Assembly: GCA_009703975.1 (NCBI GenBank)
Contig: WLFB01000111.1
Coordinates: 1-5,068 of the forward strand
Source of the DNA: Actinomycetota bacterium
GTDB taxonomy: Bacteria; Actinomycetota; Acidimicrobiia; Acidimicrobiales; Ilumatobacteraceae
Length of the DNA: 5,068 bases
Direction: 5' to 3'
Shown here piece by piece: positions 1-5,068 of the stretch; position 1 is the first letter of the stretch; every line of letters starts with the position of its first letter. The translations under genes were made by a program, and so were the position numbers. The notes under the pieces were generated by a model, which made no database searches, was not told the origin of the DNA, and was given only the letters and a program-made list of their open reading frames with translations.

Positions 1-435
1 AGATTTCGACTTAGAGAGTTTGATTAACAATGGCATTGGATCTTCAACTTCAGTCAGATAAACACCCATCCACGGCGCCGACACATCAACAATGTCCCAG
101 CTATTAACTCGTTCAGCCCGAACTTGCTTGAGATAGAAATCAAAGATCCTCTTGCGGTCCTTTATTTTTTTGGCCGCCTTGAACTGCAAATTTAGAATGA
201 TGGCTGCACACAGGCGCACTTCGTGAAATGGCGAATTAAAAAGTTTTTCAACTTCTCGTAGTTCTAGGTTCTGGTGCTTTTTTGCAACAGATCTAGTTTG
301 AGGAACCGATCCTCCGAGGAATAGATCACCTTCGCCATATTCGCCCGCAGACGTCTTGTAGAAGCGAGCAAGGTCGCTCGCTCTGCCTATCTTGGAAAAA
401 CTCTTTAGATCTTCAAGTGCAACTCTGGCGCTCAT
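1..435 (-). CDS. AlkD-like DNA alkylation repair protein (HEAT-like repeat DNA glycosylase), partial, N-terminal 145 aa
   Basis: This frame is open from the ATG at 435 down to the window edge and has no stop, so the C-terminal part is missing. The family (COG4912, DNA alkylation repair enzyme) is usually about 220-240 residues, so roughly 60% is present. The family removes alkylated bases such as 3-methyl- and 7-methylpurines from DNA using a superhelix of HEAT-like repeats. Visible family landmarks are GEYGEGDLFLGGSVP at residues 31-45, SPFHEVRLCAAIIL at 68-81, and NSWDIVDVSAP at 111-121. By motif alignment, W113 and D117 correspond to Trp109 and catalytic Asp113 of Bacillus cereus AlkD. The ATG at 435 fits the usual N-terminus of the family and has a TATATT hexamer 6 bases upstream. 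An in-frame ATG at 525 would add 30 residues (beginning MKRGGISSHL) with no family resemblance that I can see. It is transcribed away from nadD and is probably monocistronic at this end. I am confident of the family, less of the exact lesion specificity. Confidence 0.88.
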   Translation of the reverse strand, partial: MSARVALEDLKSFSKIGRASDLARFYKTSAGEYGEGDLFLGGSVPQTRSVAKKHQNLELREVEKLFNSPFHEVRLCAAIILNLQFKAAKKIKDRKRIFDFYLKQVRAERVNSWDIVDVSAPWMGVYLTEVEDPMPLLIKLSKSKS

Positions 436-441
436 GGGAGA

Positions 442-470
442 AATATACCTTTCATCTATATCCGGATTAA
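442..470 (-). promoter_or_regulatory. Candidate promoter of the AlkD-like gene, probably leaderless
   Basis: Read on the minus strand, the hexamer TATATT (447 down to 442) matches the -10 consensus at 5 of 6 positions. It ends 6 bases before the ATG at 435, so a normal start point would fall on the A of the start codon. A poor -35 candidate, TTAATC (470-465), lies 17 bases further upstream. An AAAGG that could serve as a ribosome site sits 12 bases from the ATG and overlaps the edge of the -10, so it would not be in the transcript. This is inference from base pattern only. Confidence 0.4.
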
Positions 471-713
471 AGGACGACTCTTCTTTAAGTGAAGCAAGAT
501 GGGACGAAATCCCGCCCCGTTTCATTATTTCTTTTGGAACTGTTTCTGACAAAACTGACTTCAAATAAGCTCAAAAAACGGGCAAATGAATAGGACAAAT
601 AAATAGTGCAACGGGCAAAAAAGTTGGCATGTGGGTCAGAACATGACTGGGTAATGCGGTGGATCGGCATTTAACGGATATCACTGAATCCAAACGAGTA
701 TTTCAAGCGTTAA

Positions 714-746
714 TTGATCGCCTCCTTCTAATTCGACTAATACACT
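714..746 (+). promoter_or_regulatory. Candidate promoter of the nadD operon, possibly leaderless
   Basis: TACACT at 741-746 matches the -10 consensus at 4 of 6 positions and has the TAnnnT form. It ends 6 bases before the GTG at 753, the same spacing as the divergent AlkD-like promoter. TTGATC at 714-719 is a -35-like hexamer, but it is 21 bases from TACACT. It is 18 bases from an overlapping, poorer -10, TAATAC at 738-743. No purine-rich ribosome site precedes any of the candidate nadD starts, which agrees with a leaderless transcript. Confidence 0.35.
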
Positions 747-752
747 TTGATA

Positions 753-1373
753 GTGCCAATGCGGGTCGGATTGTTCGGGGGGACATTTGATCCACCACAC
801 CTGGGGCATCTGGTAACCGCTGTCAATGTGCGCCACGTGCTGAAACTTGACATTGTGGTGTTGATGGTGGCCAATGATCCATGGCAAAAACACGGGACTC
901 GCGAAGTCGCTAGTGCAGTTGATCGTCTGGCAATGGTTGAGGCAGCGATCAAAGGCGTAGATGGGCTCGTTGCGGGCGATGACGAGATTTCACGAGGCGG
1001 TCCAAGTTTTACCGCGGATACGTTAATTGCGATGGGTAACCGTTATGTAGACGCTGAACTTTTCACGATTGTTGGCGACGATGCCGCTGCAACGTTTGGA
1101 ACATGGCAGCGTGCACGCGAAATCGCCAAACTCTCAACTTTGGTAGTTGTCGACCGACCAGGTTCGCCCTTAGTGCCACCAAGTGAATTCAAATGGAACC
1201 GTGTTGAGGCCCCGAGGCTCGAAGTGAGTTCTACTGACTTGCGTCAGCGCTTTGTTGATGGTCGACCGCTTGATTATTTGGTTGCAAGTGAAGTGCTGAG
1301 TGTCATCTCGGAACGTGGTTTGTACGGAGCTGAAAAATACAGCGTTGAAAAATTAGGTGCCAAAAAATCATGA
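753..1373 (+). CDS. nadD: Nicotinate-nucleotide adenylyltransferase (NadD)
   Basis: NadD joins ATP and nicotinate mononucleotide to form deamido-NAD plus pyrophosphate in the cytoplasm, an essential step of NAD synthesis. With the GTG at 753 the protein is 206 residues, a normal length. The nucleotidyltransferase signature GGTFDPPHLGH is at residues 9-19, including the HxGH histidines that hold the ATP phosphates. ANDPWQKHG near 40-48 is the usual actinobacterial version of the substrate loop. GPSFTADTL (83-91), VGDDAAATFGTW (107-118) and the SSTDLR motif (159-164, usually ISSTxIR) follow in the expected order. Three starts are possible: TTG 747, GTG 753 and ATG 759. None has a Shine-Dalgarno site. 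I prefer 753 because a TAnnnT hexamer sits where a leaderless start needs it, but ATG 759 (MRVGLFGG) is also typical of the family. The TGA stop overlaps the next gene's ATG (ATGA at 1370-1373). The last 15 or so residues (KYSVEKLGAKKS) are a lysine-rich tail. Confidence 0.95.
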   Translation: MPMRVGLFGGTFDPPHLGHLVTAVNVRHVLKLDIVVLMVANDPWQKHGTREVASAVDRLAMVEAAIKGVDGLVAGDDEISRGGPSFTADTLIAMGNRYVDAELFTIVGDDAAATFGTWQRAREIAKLSTLVVVDRPGSPLVPPSEFKWNRVEAPRLEVSSTDLRQRFVDGRPLDYLVASEVLSVISERGLYGAEKYSVEKLGAKKS

Positions 1374-2590
1374 CGGCGATTCCGCAAAGACAAAAGCAAC
1401 GCTTGCTCGTCGCATTGTGTTGCGGCATTGCGTCTGCGTTGATGCTGCCCGCTGGTCTCGTGATCGGCTACAACTCGGTGCTCAATTCGAGCGGCGGCAC
1501 CAATGTCAACAACATCAAAGTTTTAAAAATACTTGACACACCTGTTGCGCTTTTGGCAACTGTTAATGAATTAAAAGAGATCACCACAGTAAGTGTGATT
1601 GCTTTGGCGGGCGGGAGTTTCGGTGGAACAATTATTTCTATTCCAGCAAAAACTCAAGCTGAAGTCGCTCAAGGAGAAGCACCAAGAAGAATTTTTGATT
1701 CTTATGTTGACGGTGATCCATCTGCATTCGTCGCCGATGTCGAGGGATTACTTAACGTCACAATCTCTGCAGTTGGTATTTTGAATCGTGATGACTTACT
1801 GAGGCTGCTTGGTCCGGTTGGGCCAGTTGAAATACTTCTTGATTCTGATGTGCGCAACACTGGTATAGACGGTGCAACCTCTCTTGTCGCGAAGCTTGGC
1901 AAAGCAACAATTGACACATTTTCGCTTGCCGATATTTTGTTGGCGCGCGAAATTGATCAAAGCGAAGCGGCAAGATTTAATCATCACAAATCTGCGTGGA
2001 CAGCAATCGCTAACACGGTTGGCCTCGGGCTCAGACTTCAAAATTTGCAGACAGACCCACTTGAAACACCTGTAGATTTTGCAAGTTTTATGCAGCGGTT
2101 ATTCAATGGCCCAATTCAAATCTGGCAGTTCGTTGCAACTGCTGTTCCCGCGGGTGTTGATAATCCGAATTCGTTAGATATGTTCAGCCTTGATCCATCA
2201 GAAGTAACGATGATCATGGCTAGCGTTGCGCCAACGTCAGTCACGGGCTCGGGTATGGCCGGTGCTCTTGCGGTTCAGGTTGATAGTCCGTTCAATGACC
2301 CCGCCGTAAGTCGTGAGATTGTTCGTCGTCTTGTGGCAATCGGTTTTGACGTGGCACTTGTTCGCGAAGTGCCTGGCCCGCCTCAAGAACTGACAGAAAT
2401 TCGATACGTCGACTCGAATGTTTTGGCCGATATTGGTTTGAAGGATTTTATTGGCGACTTTGAGACTGCTCAAACCCGCGAACGCGCCCAAGGTATTGAG
2501 TTGCAGATTGTTTTAGGCAATTCATTTGTTACGTTTTCAAAAGACAATCCTGATCTTCCTGCCACTACTGTTGTGGCTTCAGAAGAATGA
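1370..2590 (+). CDS. Membrane-anchored LCP-like/LytR_C domain protein, apparently degenerate LCP
   Basis: This 406-residue protein has a basic N-terminus (QRQKQR, 6-11), one hydrophobic segment at about 12-34, and a long exported remainder. Residues about 56-162 resemble the LytR-CpsA-Psr (LCP) fold: a start like VALLATV, then TTVSVIAL (72-79), TIISIPAKT (87-95), RIFDSYVDGDPSAF (107-120) and VEGLLNVTIS (124-133). True LCP enzymes attach teichoic acids, arabinogalactan or capsule to peptidoglycan, and they carry SIPRDT and later conserved arginines. Here the arginine of SIPRDT is alanine (A93). The expected late GDxxRxxRQQ-type motif is at best ARFNHHKSAW (201-210). I infer that catalysis is lost or much altered. 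Residues about 300-386 look like a LytR_C domain (AVQVDSPFNDPAVSREIVRRL, then a GFDV strand and IELQIVLGNSF). The ATG overlaps the nadD stop, and AGGTG at 1355-1359 is a reasonable ribosome site 10 bases upstream. The TGA overlaps rsfS. The same kind of gene commonly lies between nadD and rsfS in actinobacteria. Fold assignment is moderate; function is unknown. Confidence 0.75.
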   Translation: MTAIPQRQKQRLLVALCCGIASALMLPAGLVIGYNSVLNSSGGTNVNNIKVLKILDTPVALLATVNELKEITTVSVIALAGGSFGGTIISIPAKTQAEVAQGEAPRRIFDSYVDGDPSAFVADVEGLLNVTISAVGILNRDDLLRLLGPVGPVEILLDSDVRNTGIDGATSLVAKLGKATIDTFSLADILLAREIDQSEAARFNHHKSAWTAIANTVGLGLRLQNLQTDPLETPVDFASFMQRLFNGPIQIWQFVATAVPAGVDNPNSLDMFSLDPSEVTMIMASVAPTSVTGSGMAGALAVQVDSPFNDPAVSREIVRRLVAIGFDVALVREVPGPPQELTEIRYVDSNVLADIGLKDFIGDFETAQTRERAQGIELQIVLGNSFVTFSKDNPDLPATTVVASEE

Positions 2591-2961
2591 GTACTTACAC
2601 ACCACAATCAGACGCGTTGCGCATTGCCAAAGTTGCCGCGCAGGCCGCTGACGAAAAACAAGCGACCGATGTGACCGTTTTAGATGTCGGCGAGATTTTG
2701 GCGATCACTGACTTGTTCGTGGTTGCGAGCGCTGGCAACAAACGGCAGGTGCGCACGATCTGCGATGCAATTACCGACGCGGTTCGTCGTGAAACTGGTC
2801 GCTCGCCATTATCAAGTGAGGGTGTAACCGAACAGCAGTGGATTCTGATTGATTACGGCAGTGTTGTAATTCATGTATTTGATGACGAGACACGCAGATT
2901 TTACGAAATCGAACGTCTCTATCGTGATGTGCCAGCAGTCAGTTGGCGTCTCGTTAGCTAG
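2587..2961 (+). CDS. rsfS: Ribosomal silencing factor RsfS
   Basis: RsfS binds protein uL14 on the large ribosomal subunit and blocks joining of the small subunit, which lowers translation when nutrients run short. The 124-residue product has the whole domain. Residues about 26-62 hold ATDVTVLDVGEI, then AITDLFVVASAGNKRQVRTI. Residues about 84-112 hold QQWILIDYGSVVIHVFDDE, then RRFYEIERLYRDVP, the typical signature of the family. The length is close to other actinobacterial RsfS proteins and a little longer than in Escherichia coli. The ATG overlaps the stop of the LCP-like gene (ATGA at 2587-2590). The ribosome site is weak (AGAAG just upstream), so translation probably depends on coupling. 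nadD and rsfS are neighbours in very many bacteria. The stop codon TAG falls in the first copy of a 12-base tandem repeat. Confidence 0.95.
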   Translation: MSTYTPQSDALRIAKVAAQAADEKQATDVTVLDVGEILAITDLFVVASAGNKRQVRTICDAITDAVRRETGRSPLSSEGVTEQQWILIDYGSVVIHVFDDETRRFYEIERLYRDVPAVSWRLVS

Positions 2962-2989
2962 TAATTTAGCTAGGAAGTTAGCTAATCCG
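2954..2989. repeat. Three-copy 12-base tandem repeat at the rsfS/methyltransferase convergent junction
   Basis: Three units begin TTAGCTA at 2954, 2966 and 2978: TTAGCTAGTAAT, TTAGCTAGGAAG and TTAGCTAATCCG. The first seven bases are identical in all three and the period is exactly 12. The core TAGCTA is its own reverse complement, so any two copies can pair. TTAGCTA at 2954-2960 and TAGCTAA at 2979-2985 form a perfect 7-base stem with an 18-base loop. The rsfS stop (2959-2961) and the minus-strand methyltransferase stop (2982-2984) both lie in it. It could be a weak two-way transcription stop, but it has no G/C-rich stem or long U-run, so that role is inference. Confidence 0.7.
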
Positions 2990-3653
2990 TTGGTCGAGTT
3001 GCAACAATAAAAAATTGCTTACCGAACAGCCGCCAAAAAATCGGCACTGCTAAATAGAGTTTCACAAGCCACGGATTAGAAAACCGTTGCGAGCGAAACG
3101 AAAGTGGCAAAAAGCGTGAGATCGTTAACTGATTTTGAAAGTCGGCTGCAGCTAAATGCTCTTCGATTGTTCTGTGCGTGAGTGGCAACAAGTGGTCGGC
3201 AAAGTCGTAGTACTCGTTTGCGCAGTACCTAAAATTTGGTCCCATGATCGCTAGTTTGCCACCGAGCTTAAGTGATTTTCGAAGTTGCATCAAATAGTTA
3301 TAAACATCATCTGGTGTTGCTAAGTGTTCTAAAAAGTTTGAAACAAAAATCAAATCAAAATAGTTTTCGGGCAAGTTAATTTCATAGATATCGCCGAATC
3401 TCGTCGTGACCCCGGTTGGCCAACTGGTTCGTTGATCGGATAAATCGCATGCCCATCGCTCTGTCGCTTGAGATGAAATTATAAATTCCCCACGACCGGC
3501 CGCTGGGTCAAGCACACTTCTTGGATTGCCGAGTTTTAATTCAATCCACCGAGTAACTAGAGCCCAAGTTGCGTCTTTCTTTTCTTGGGTAAGCCCCGCA
3601 AACCTAAATTGGTAAACCTTTGCGAGATTTAGTTTTTGATTTTGTTCAGACAT
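2982..3653 (-). CDS. Class I SAM-dependent methyltransferase
   Basis: The 223-residue protein has the Rossmann-like methyltransferase layout. Motif I, VLDPAAGRGEF, is at residues 47-57 and binds S-adenosylmethionine. An acidic residue ending strand 2 (D70 in WACDLSD) is placed to hold the ribose. GDIYEINLPENYFDLIFVSNFLEHL (split here as 87-98 and 99-111) carries the strand 4 / EHL motif, and LKLGGKLAIMGPNFRY (128-143) is the post-motif GG-turn and strand 5. The C-terminal DHLLPLTHRTIEEHL (153-167) and GKQFFIVATRP (near the end) resemble methyltransferases found in surface-polysaccharide gene clusters. The substrate cannot be read from sequence. The ATG at 3653 has no good Shine-Dalgarno site. 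The gene ends 20 bases from rsfS, tail to tail, so it is not part of the nadD operon. It is divergent from tRNA-Ala and the DUF2142 gene. Confidence 0.88.
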   Translation of the reverse strand: MSEQNQKLNLAKVYQFRFAGLTQEKKDATWALVTRWIELKLGNPRSVLDPAAGRGEFIISSQATERWACDLSDQRTSWPTGVTTRFGDIYEINLPENYFDLIFVSNFLEHLATPDDVYNYLMQLRKSLKLGGKLAIMGPNFRYCANEYYDFADHLLPLTHRTIEEHLAAADFQNQLTISRFLPLSFRSQRFSNPWLVKLYLAVPIFWRLFGKQFFIVATRPTD

Positions 3654-3713
3654 TCGTTAGCACGCTAGTGCTATCTGATTGGATCTATCGGGTAACGTGT
3701 AAATGTCTTATTT
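3654..3713. promoter_or_regulatory. Divergent spacer between the methyltransferase and tRNA-Ala
   Basis: These 60 bases must hold the start signals for the methyltransferase (minus) and, most simply, the tRNA (plus). A perfect inverted repeat, TAGCAC/GTGCTA with a 4-base centre, lies at 3658-3673, only 4 bases from the methyltransferase start codon. Inside it, TAGCGT (3667 down to 3662, minus strand) has the TAnnnT form, 8 bases before the ATG. On the plus strand, TTGGAT (3679-3684) and TAAATG (3700-3705) are the nearest to -35 and -10, but their 15-base spacing is short. All of this is tentative. Confidence 0.3.
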
Positions 3714-3786
3714 GGGGCTGTAGCTCAGTTGGTAGAGCGCTTCCATGGCATGGAAGAGGCCAGGGGTTCGATTCCCCTCAGCTCCA
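3714..3786 (+). tRNA. tRNA-Ala, anticodon GGC
   Basis: The 73-base sequence folds as a complete cloverleaf. The acceptor stem is GGGGCTG with CAGCTCC (one G-U pair), and the D arm is GCTC/GAGC. The anticodon stem is CTTCC/GGAAG with loop ATGGCAT, which puts anticodon GGC at 3747-3749. The variable loop has 5 bases, and the T arm is AGGGG/CCCCT with loop TTCGATT. The discriminator base is A. The 3' CCA tail is not encoded and would be added after transcription. The anticodon reads GCC and probably GCU alanine codons. The DUF2142 gene begins only 26 bases downstream, or 8 if its alternative start is used. No terminator separates them, so they may share a transcript. Confidence 0.97.
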
Positions 3787-3796
3787 CAATTGATAT

Positions 3797-3816
3797 GAGG
3801 AAACTGAATGGCATGA
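3797..3816 (+). promoter_or_regulatory. Ribosome site and overlapping start codons of the DUF2142 gene
   Basis: GAGGA at 3797-3801 is the only Shine-Dalgarno-like sequence here. It is 11 bases from the chosen ATG at 3813, which is long, and 6 bases from an ATG at 3808, which is ideal. The 3808 ATG opens a two-codon frame (ATG GCA TGA) whose stop overlaps ATG 3813 as ATGA. Another in-frame ATG at 3795 would add six residues (MRKLNG) but lacks any ribosome site and starts 8 bases after the tRNA. Start 3813 is my choice; 3795 remains possible. Confidence 0.4.
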
Positions 3817-5068
3817 ACAAGATTCGTTTTCTCGGTGCAAAACATGATTTTGGGTTCCTCAGAATATTTCTGGCAATTCTTGTTTTGACAATGGTGTGGA
3901 GCACGATGCTTCCCTTATTTGCTGGCCCAGATGAACACTCAAATTTCATAAAATCAGCCGCTGTTATCCGGGGCGAGATAGTTGGCAAAAATATTCCCGC
4001 ATCGCCAGAGATGTTCTATTGGACAACTTCAGTAGATATTGACCCACGATTCAGCACAGCACTTGCCGGGCCGGCATGTTTTATTTTTGTGAGTGAGAAG
4101 CCTGCATGTGATGTGCCTGTTGGGTCGATTGAGATTGTTAGTGACCCACCATGGACGCAGATGGGTCGATACCCGCCAATTGTTTTTTTGGTTTCAGGAG
4201 TCGGCACATTATTTGGTCCGAGAGATTTGTCGGCATTTGCCTCGCGCTATGTGATCGGTGCACTTTGTGCACTGTTTCTTGCAGTATCAATTCATGGCTT
4301 GCGCAGACGTGCACGCACTGTAGTTGGTGTGTTGTTAGCCGTAACCCCTGGTGTCATTTTTGTTTCGGCAGTTAATAACACGAGCGGCGTTGAAATTTGC
4401 TCGGCTGTGCTGTTGTGGACACTCTTGCCCGATCTTTTGGCTGGAGAAAAAATGTCTCGTCTTGAACAAATCGTAATTGGTGCCGCTGGCGTATTTTTGA
4501 TCGGTGCAAGGCCACTTGGCTTTGTGTCTTACTTGATAGTTCTGACATTGATCGTCTGTGCATCGTGGACTAATAAAATTAATTTACGATTACTGCTTCA
4601 ACGTAGATGGCTGTTATCTGCTCAGGTAATTGCGATAGTTTTTTCGATTTGGTGGTTCGTTTGGATATATAGCTTTCAAACTTCGCCTAGTTATGTCCGA
4701 GACATTCCAGGGATGCCACGTGGTGAATTACTTTTAGAGATATTGAGTCATCTGCCAGATGTATTCAAACAGTCGTATGGCAATTTTGGCTGGCTTGATA
4801 CACCGACACCACCAATAGCGATGTATTTAGCGTTTGCTATGGCGTTCGTCGTAGTTGGTTTGCAATTGAAAAAGGTTTCGCAAGGCGCACGGTTTATCGC
4901 ACTAGCGACTGTCGCCTCAGCCATTTTATTTGGGGTTTTAATAGATTTTCAGATGTATTCGTTTGTGCGCGGTTTTGGTTTGCAGGGACGACATATCGTG
5001 CCGCTTTTAGTTGGAGTGCCGATCGTTTTATTTGCTCGTGCCGACTGGCGTGCTAGCCGTGATCGTTG
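3813..5068 (+). CDS. DUF2142 family polytopic membrane protein, partial (C-terminus beyond window)
   Basis: The frame is open for 418 codons and runs off the right edge, so the C-terminus is missing; the family is usually somewhat longer. DUF2142 proteins are predicted inner-membrane proteins with many helices. They resemble the glycosyltransferase C / mannosyltransferase-like superfamily and often sit with surface-glycan genes; their reaction is not established. Visible family marks are a first membrane segment at about 16-37, then PDEH at 39-42, whose acidic pair sits at the start of an outer loop as in lipid-linked-sugar transferases. A loop cysteine pair (C89, C99) could form a disulfide. 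After that come RYPP at 119-122, TP plus NNTSGVE at 178-194, RPLG at 233-236, GNFGWLDTP at 323-331 and GRHIVPL at 392-398. Hydrophobic helices fill the stretches between. The gene follows tRNA-Ala closely and diverges from a methyltransferase. I am confident of the family; the biochemical role is unknown. Confidence 0.88.
   Translation, partial: MNKIRFLGAKHDFGFLRIFLAILVLTMVWSTMLPLFAGPDEHSNFIKSAAVIRGEIVGKNIPASPEMFYWTTSVDIDPRFSTALAGPACFIFVSEKPACDVPVGSIEIVSDPPWTQMGRYPPIVFLVSGVGTLFGPRDLSAFASRYVIGALCALFLAVSIHGLRRRARTVVGVLLAVTPGVIFVSAVNNTSGVEICSAVLLWTLLPDLLAGEKMSRLEQIVIGAAGVFLIGARPLGFVSYLIVLTLIVCASWTNKINLRLLLQRRWLLSAQVIAIVFSIWWFVWIYSFQTSPSYVRDIPGMPRGELLLEILSHLPDVFKQSYGNFGWLDTPTPPIAMYLAFAMAFVVVGLQLKKVSQGARFIALATVASAILFGVLIDFQMYSFVRGFGLQGRHIVPLLVGVPIVLFARADWRASRDR

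Larger units (their letters stand above)
436..752. other. Divergent intergenic region between the AlkD-like gene and nadD
   Basis: About 317 bases separate the start codons of the two divergent genes. Frames here give only short open stretches without recognisable protein features. One minus-strand stretch (485-670) overlaps the possible N-terminal extension of the AlkD-like gene in another frame, and I do not believe it. The region is A/T-rich around 540-620 and carries a 9-base direct repeat, ACGGGCAAA, at 578-586 and 611-619, which is 33 bases or about three helical turns apart. It also has a weak CATGT/ACATG inverted pair at 628-632 and 641-645. I see no tRNA, riboswitch or clear terminator. 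Its visible job is to hold the two divergent promoters. Confidence 0.6.

Noticed and set aside
501..513. Small hairpin GGGA-CGAAA-TCCC
   Set aside because: A 4-base stem is too short to support a terminator or structured RNA.
436..525. N-terminal extension of the AlkD-like protein to ATG 525
   Set aside because: The frame is open, but the extra 30 residues do not resemble the family, and the promoter-like hexamer favours ATG 435. Kept only as an alternative.
485..670. Minus-strand 61-aa frame in the divergent intergenic region
   Set aside because: It shows no protein-like motif, no ribosome site that I can see, and a composition typical of random A/T-rich reading. It also overlaps the AlkD-like upstream region in another frame.
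1599..2491. Several 60-85 aa frames on both strands inside the LCP-like gene
   Set aside because: They overlap the 406-residue coding frame and show no family motifs or ribosome sites.
3658..3673. Inverted repeat TAGCAC/GTGCTA as an operator or terminator
   Set aside because: A 6-base perfect stem with a 4-base loop is expected about once by chance in a window this size, and no U-run follows. It is mentioned within the spacer entry but not claimed as a site.
3725..3988. Minus-strand 87-aa frame ending in VELRGIEPLASSMPWKRSTN
   Set aside because: The C-terminal part is the antisense translation of the tRNA-Ala gene, a well-known false protein (RGIEPLTS type), and the rest is antisense to the DUF2142 gene.
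4151..4563. Other short frames on both strands inside the DUF2142 gene
   Set aside because: They are shadows of the long DUF2142 reading frame, which carries the recognisable family motifs.

Overview
The window is a housekeeping segment of a bacterial chromosome, probably from an actinomycete-type bacterium (Actinomycetota). A moderate-GC member of the Acidimicrobiia is my best guess. The reasons are the gene order nadD - LCP/LytR_C-like membrane protein - rsfS with 4-base ATGA overlaps, the actinobacterial style of the NadD and DUF2142 proteins, and promoter-like TAnnnT hexamers placed for leaderless transcripts. The lineage is inference; no rRNA or other strong phylogenetic marker is present.

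Left edge (1-435, minus): the N-terminal 145 residues of an AlkD-like DNA alkylation repair protein, cut by the window edge. It diverges from the next block across about 317 bases without a gene (436-752). I see only promoter-like sequence and a short direct repeat there.

Centre (753-2961, plus): a tight three-gene operon. It holds nadD (NAD biosynthesis), a one-membrane-segment exported protein that looks like a degenerate LytR-CpsA-Psr (LCP) domain followed by a LytR_C-type domain, and rsfS (ribosomal silencing factor). Each junction is an ATGA stop/start overlap, so translation is probably coupled. Cofactor supply, envelope work and ribosome shut-off are thus produced from one transcript.

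Right (2982-5068): a class I SAM-dependent methyltransferase on the minus strand converges on rsfS. Both stop codons lie inside a three-copy 12-base tandem repeat. The methyltransferase diverges from a complete tRNA-Ala(GGC) gene. A DUF2142 polytopic membrane protein follows the tRNA within a few dozen bases and runs off the right edge. The methyltransferase and the DUF2142 protein may mark the start of a cell-surface glycan or lipid locus, but that is inference.

I found no mobile element, CRISPR array, toxin-antitoxin pair or convincing new system. The observations most worth checking are the apparently non-catalytic LCP protein, the matched leaderless-promoter geometry at the divergent promoters, and the repeat that carries both convergent stop codons.
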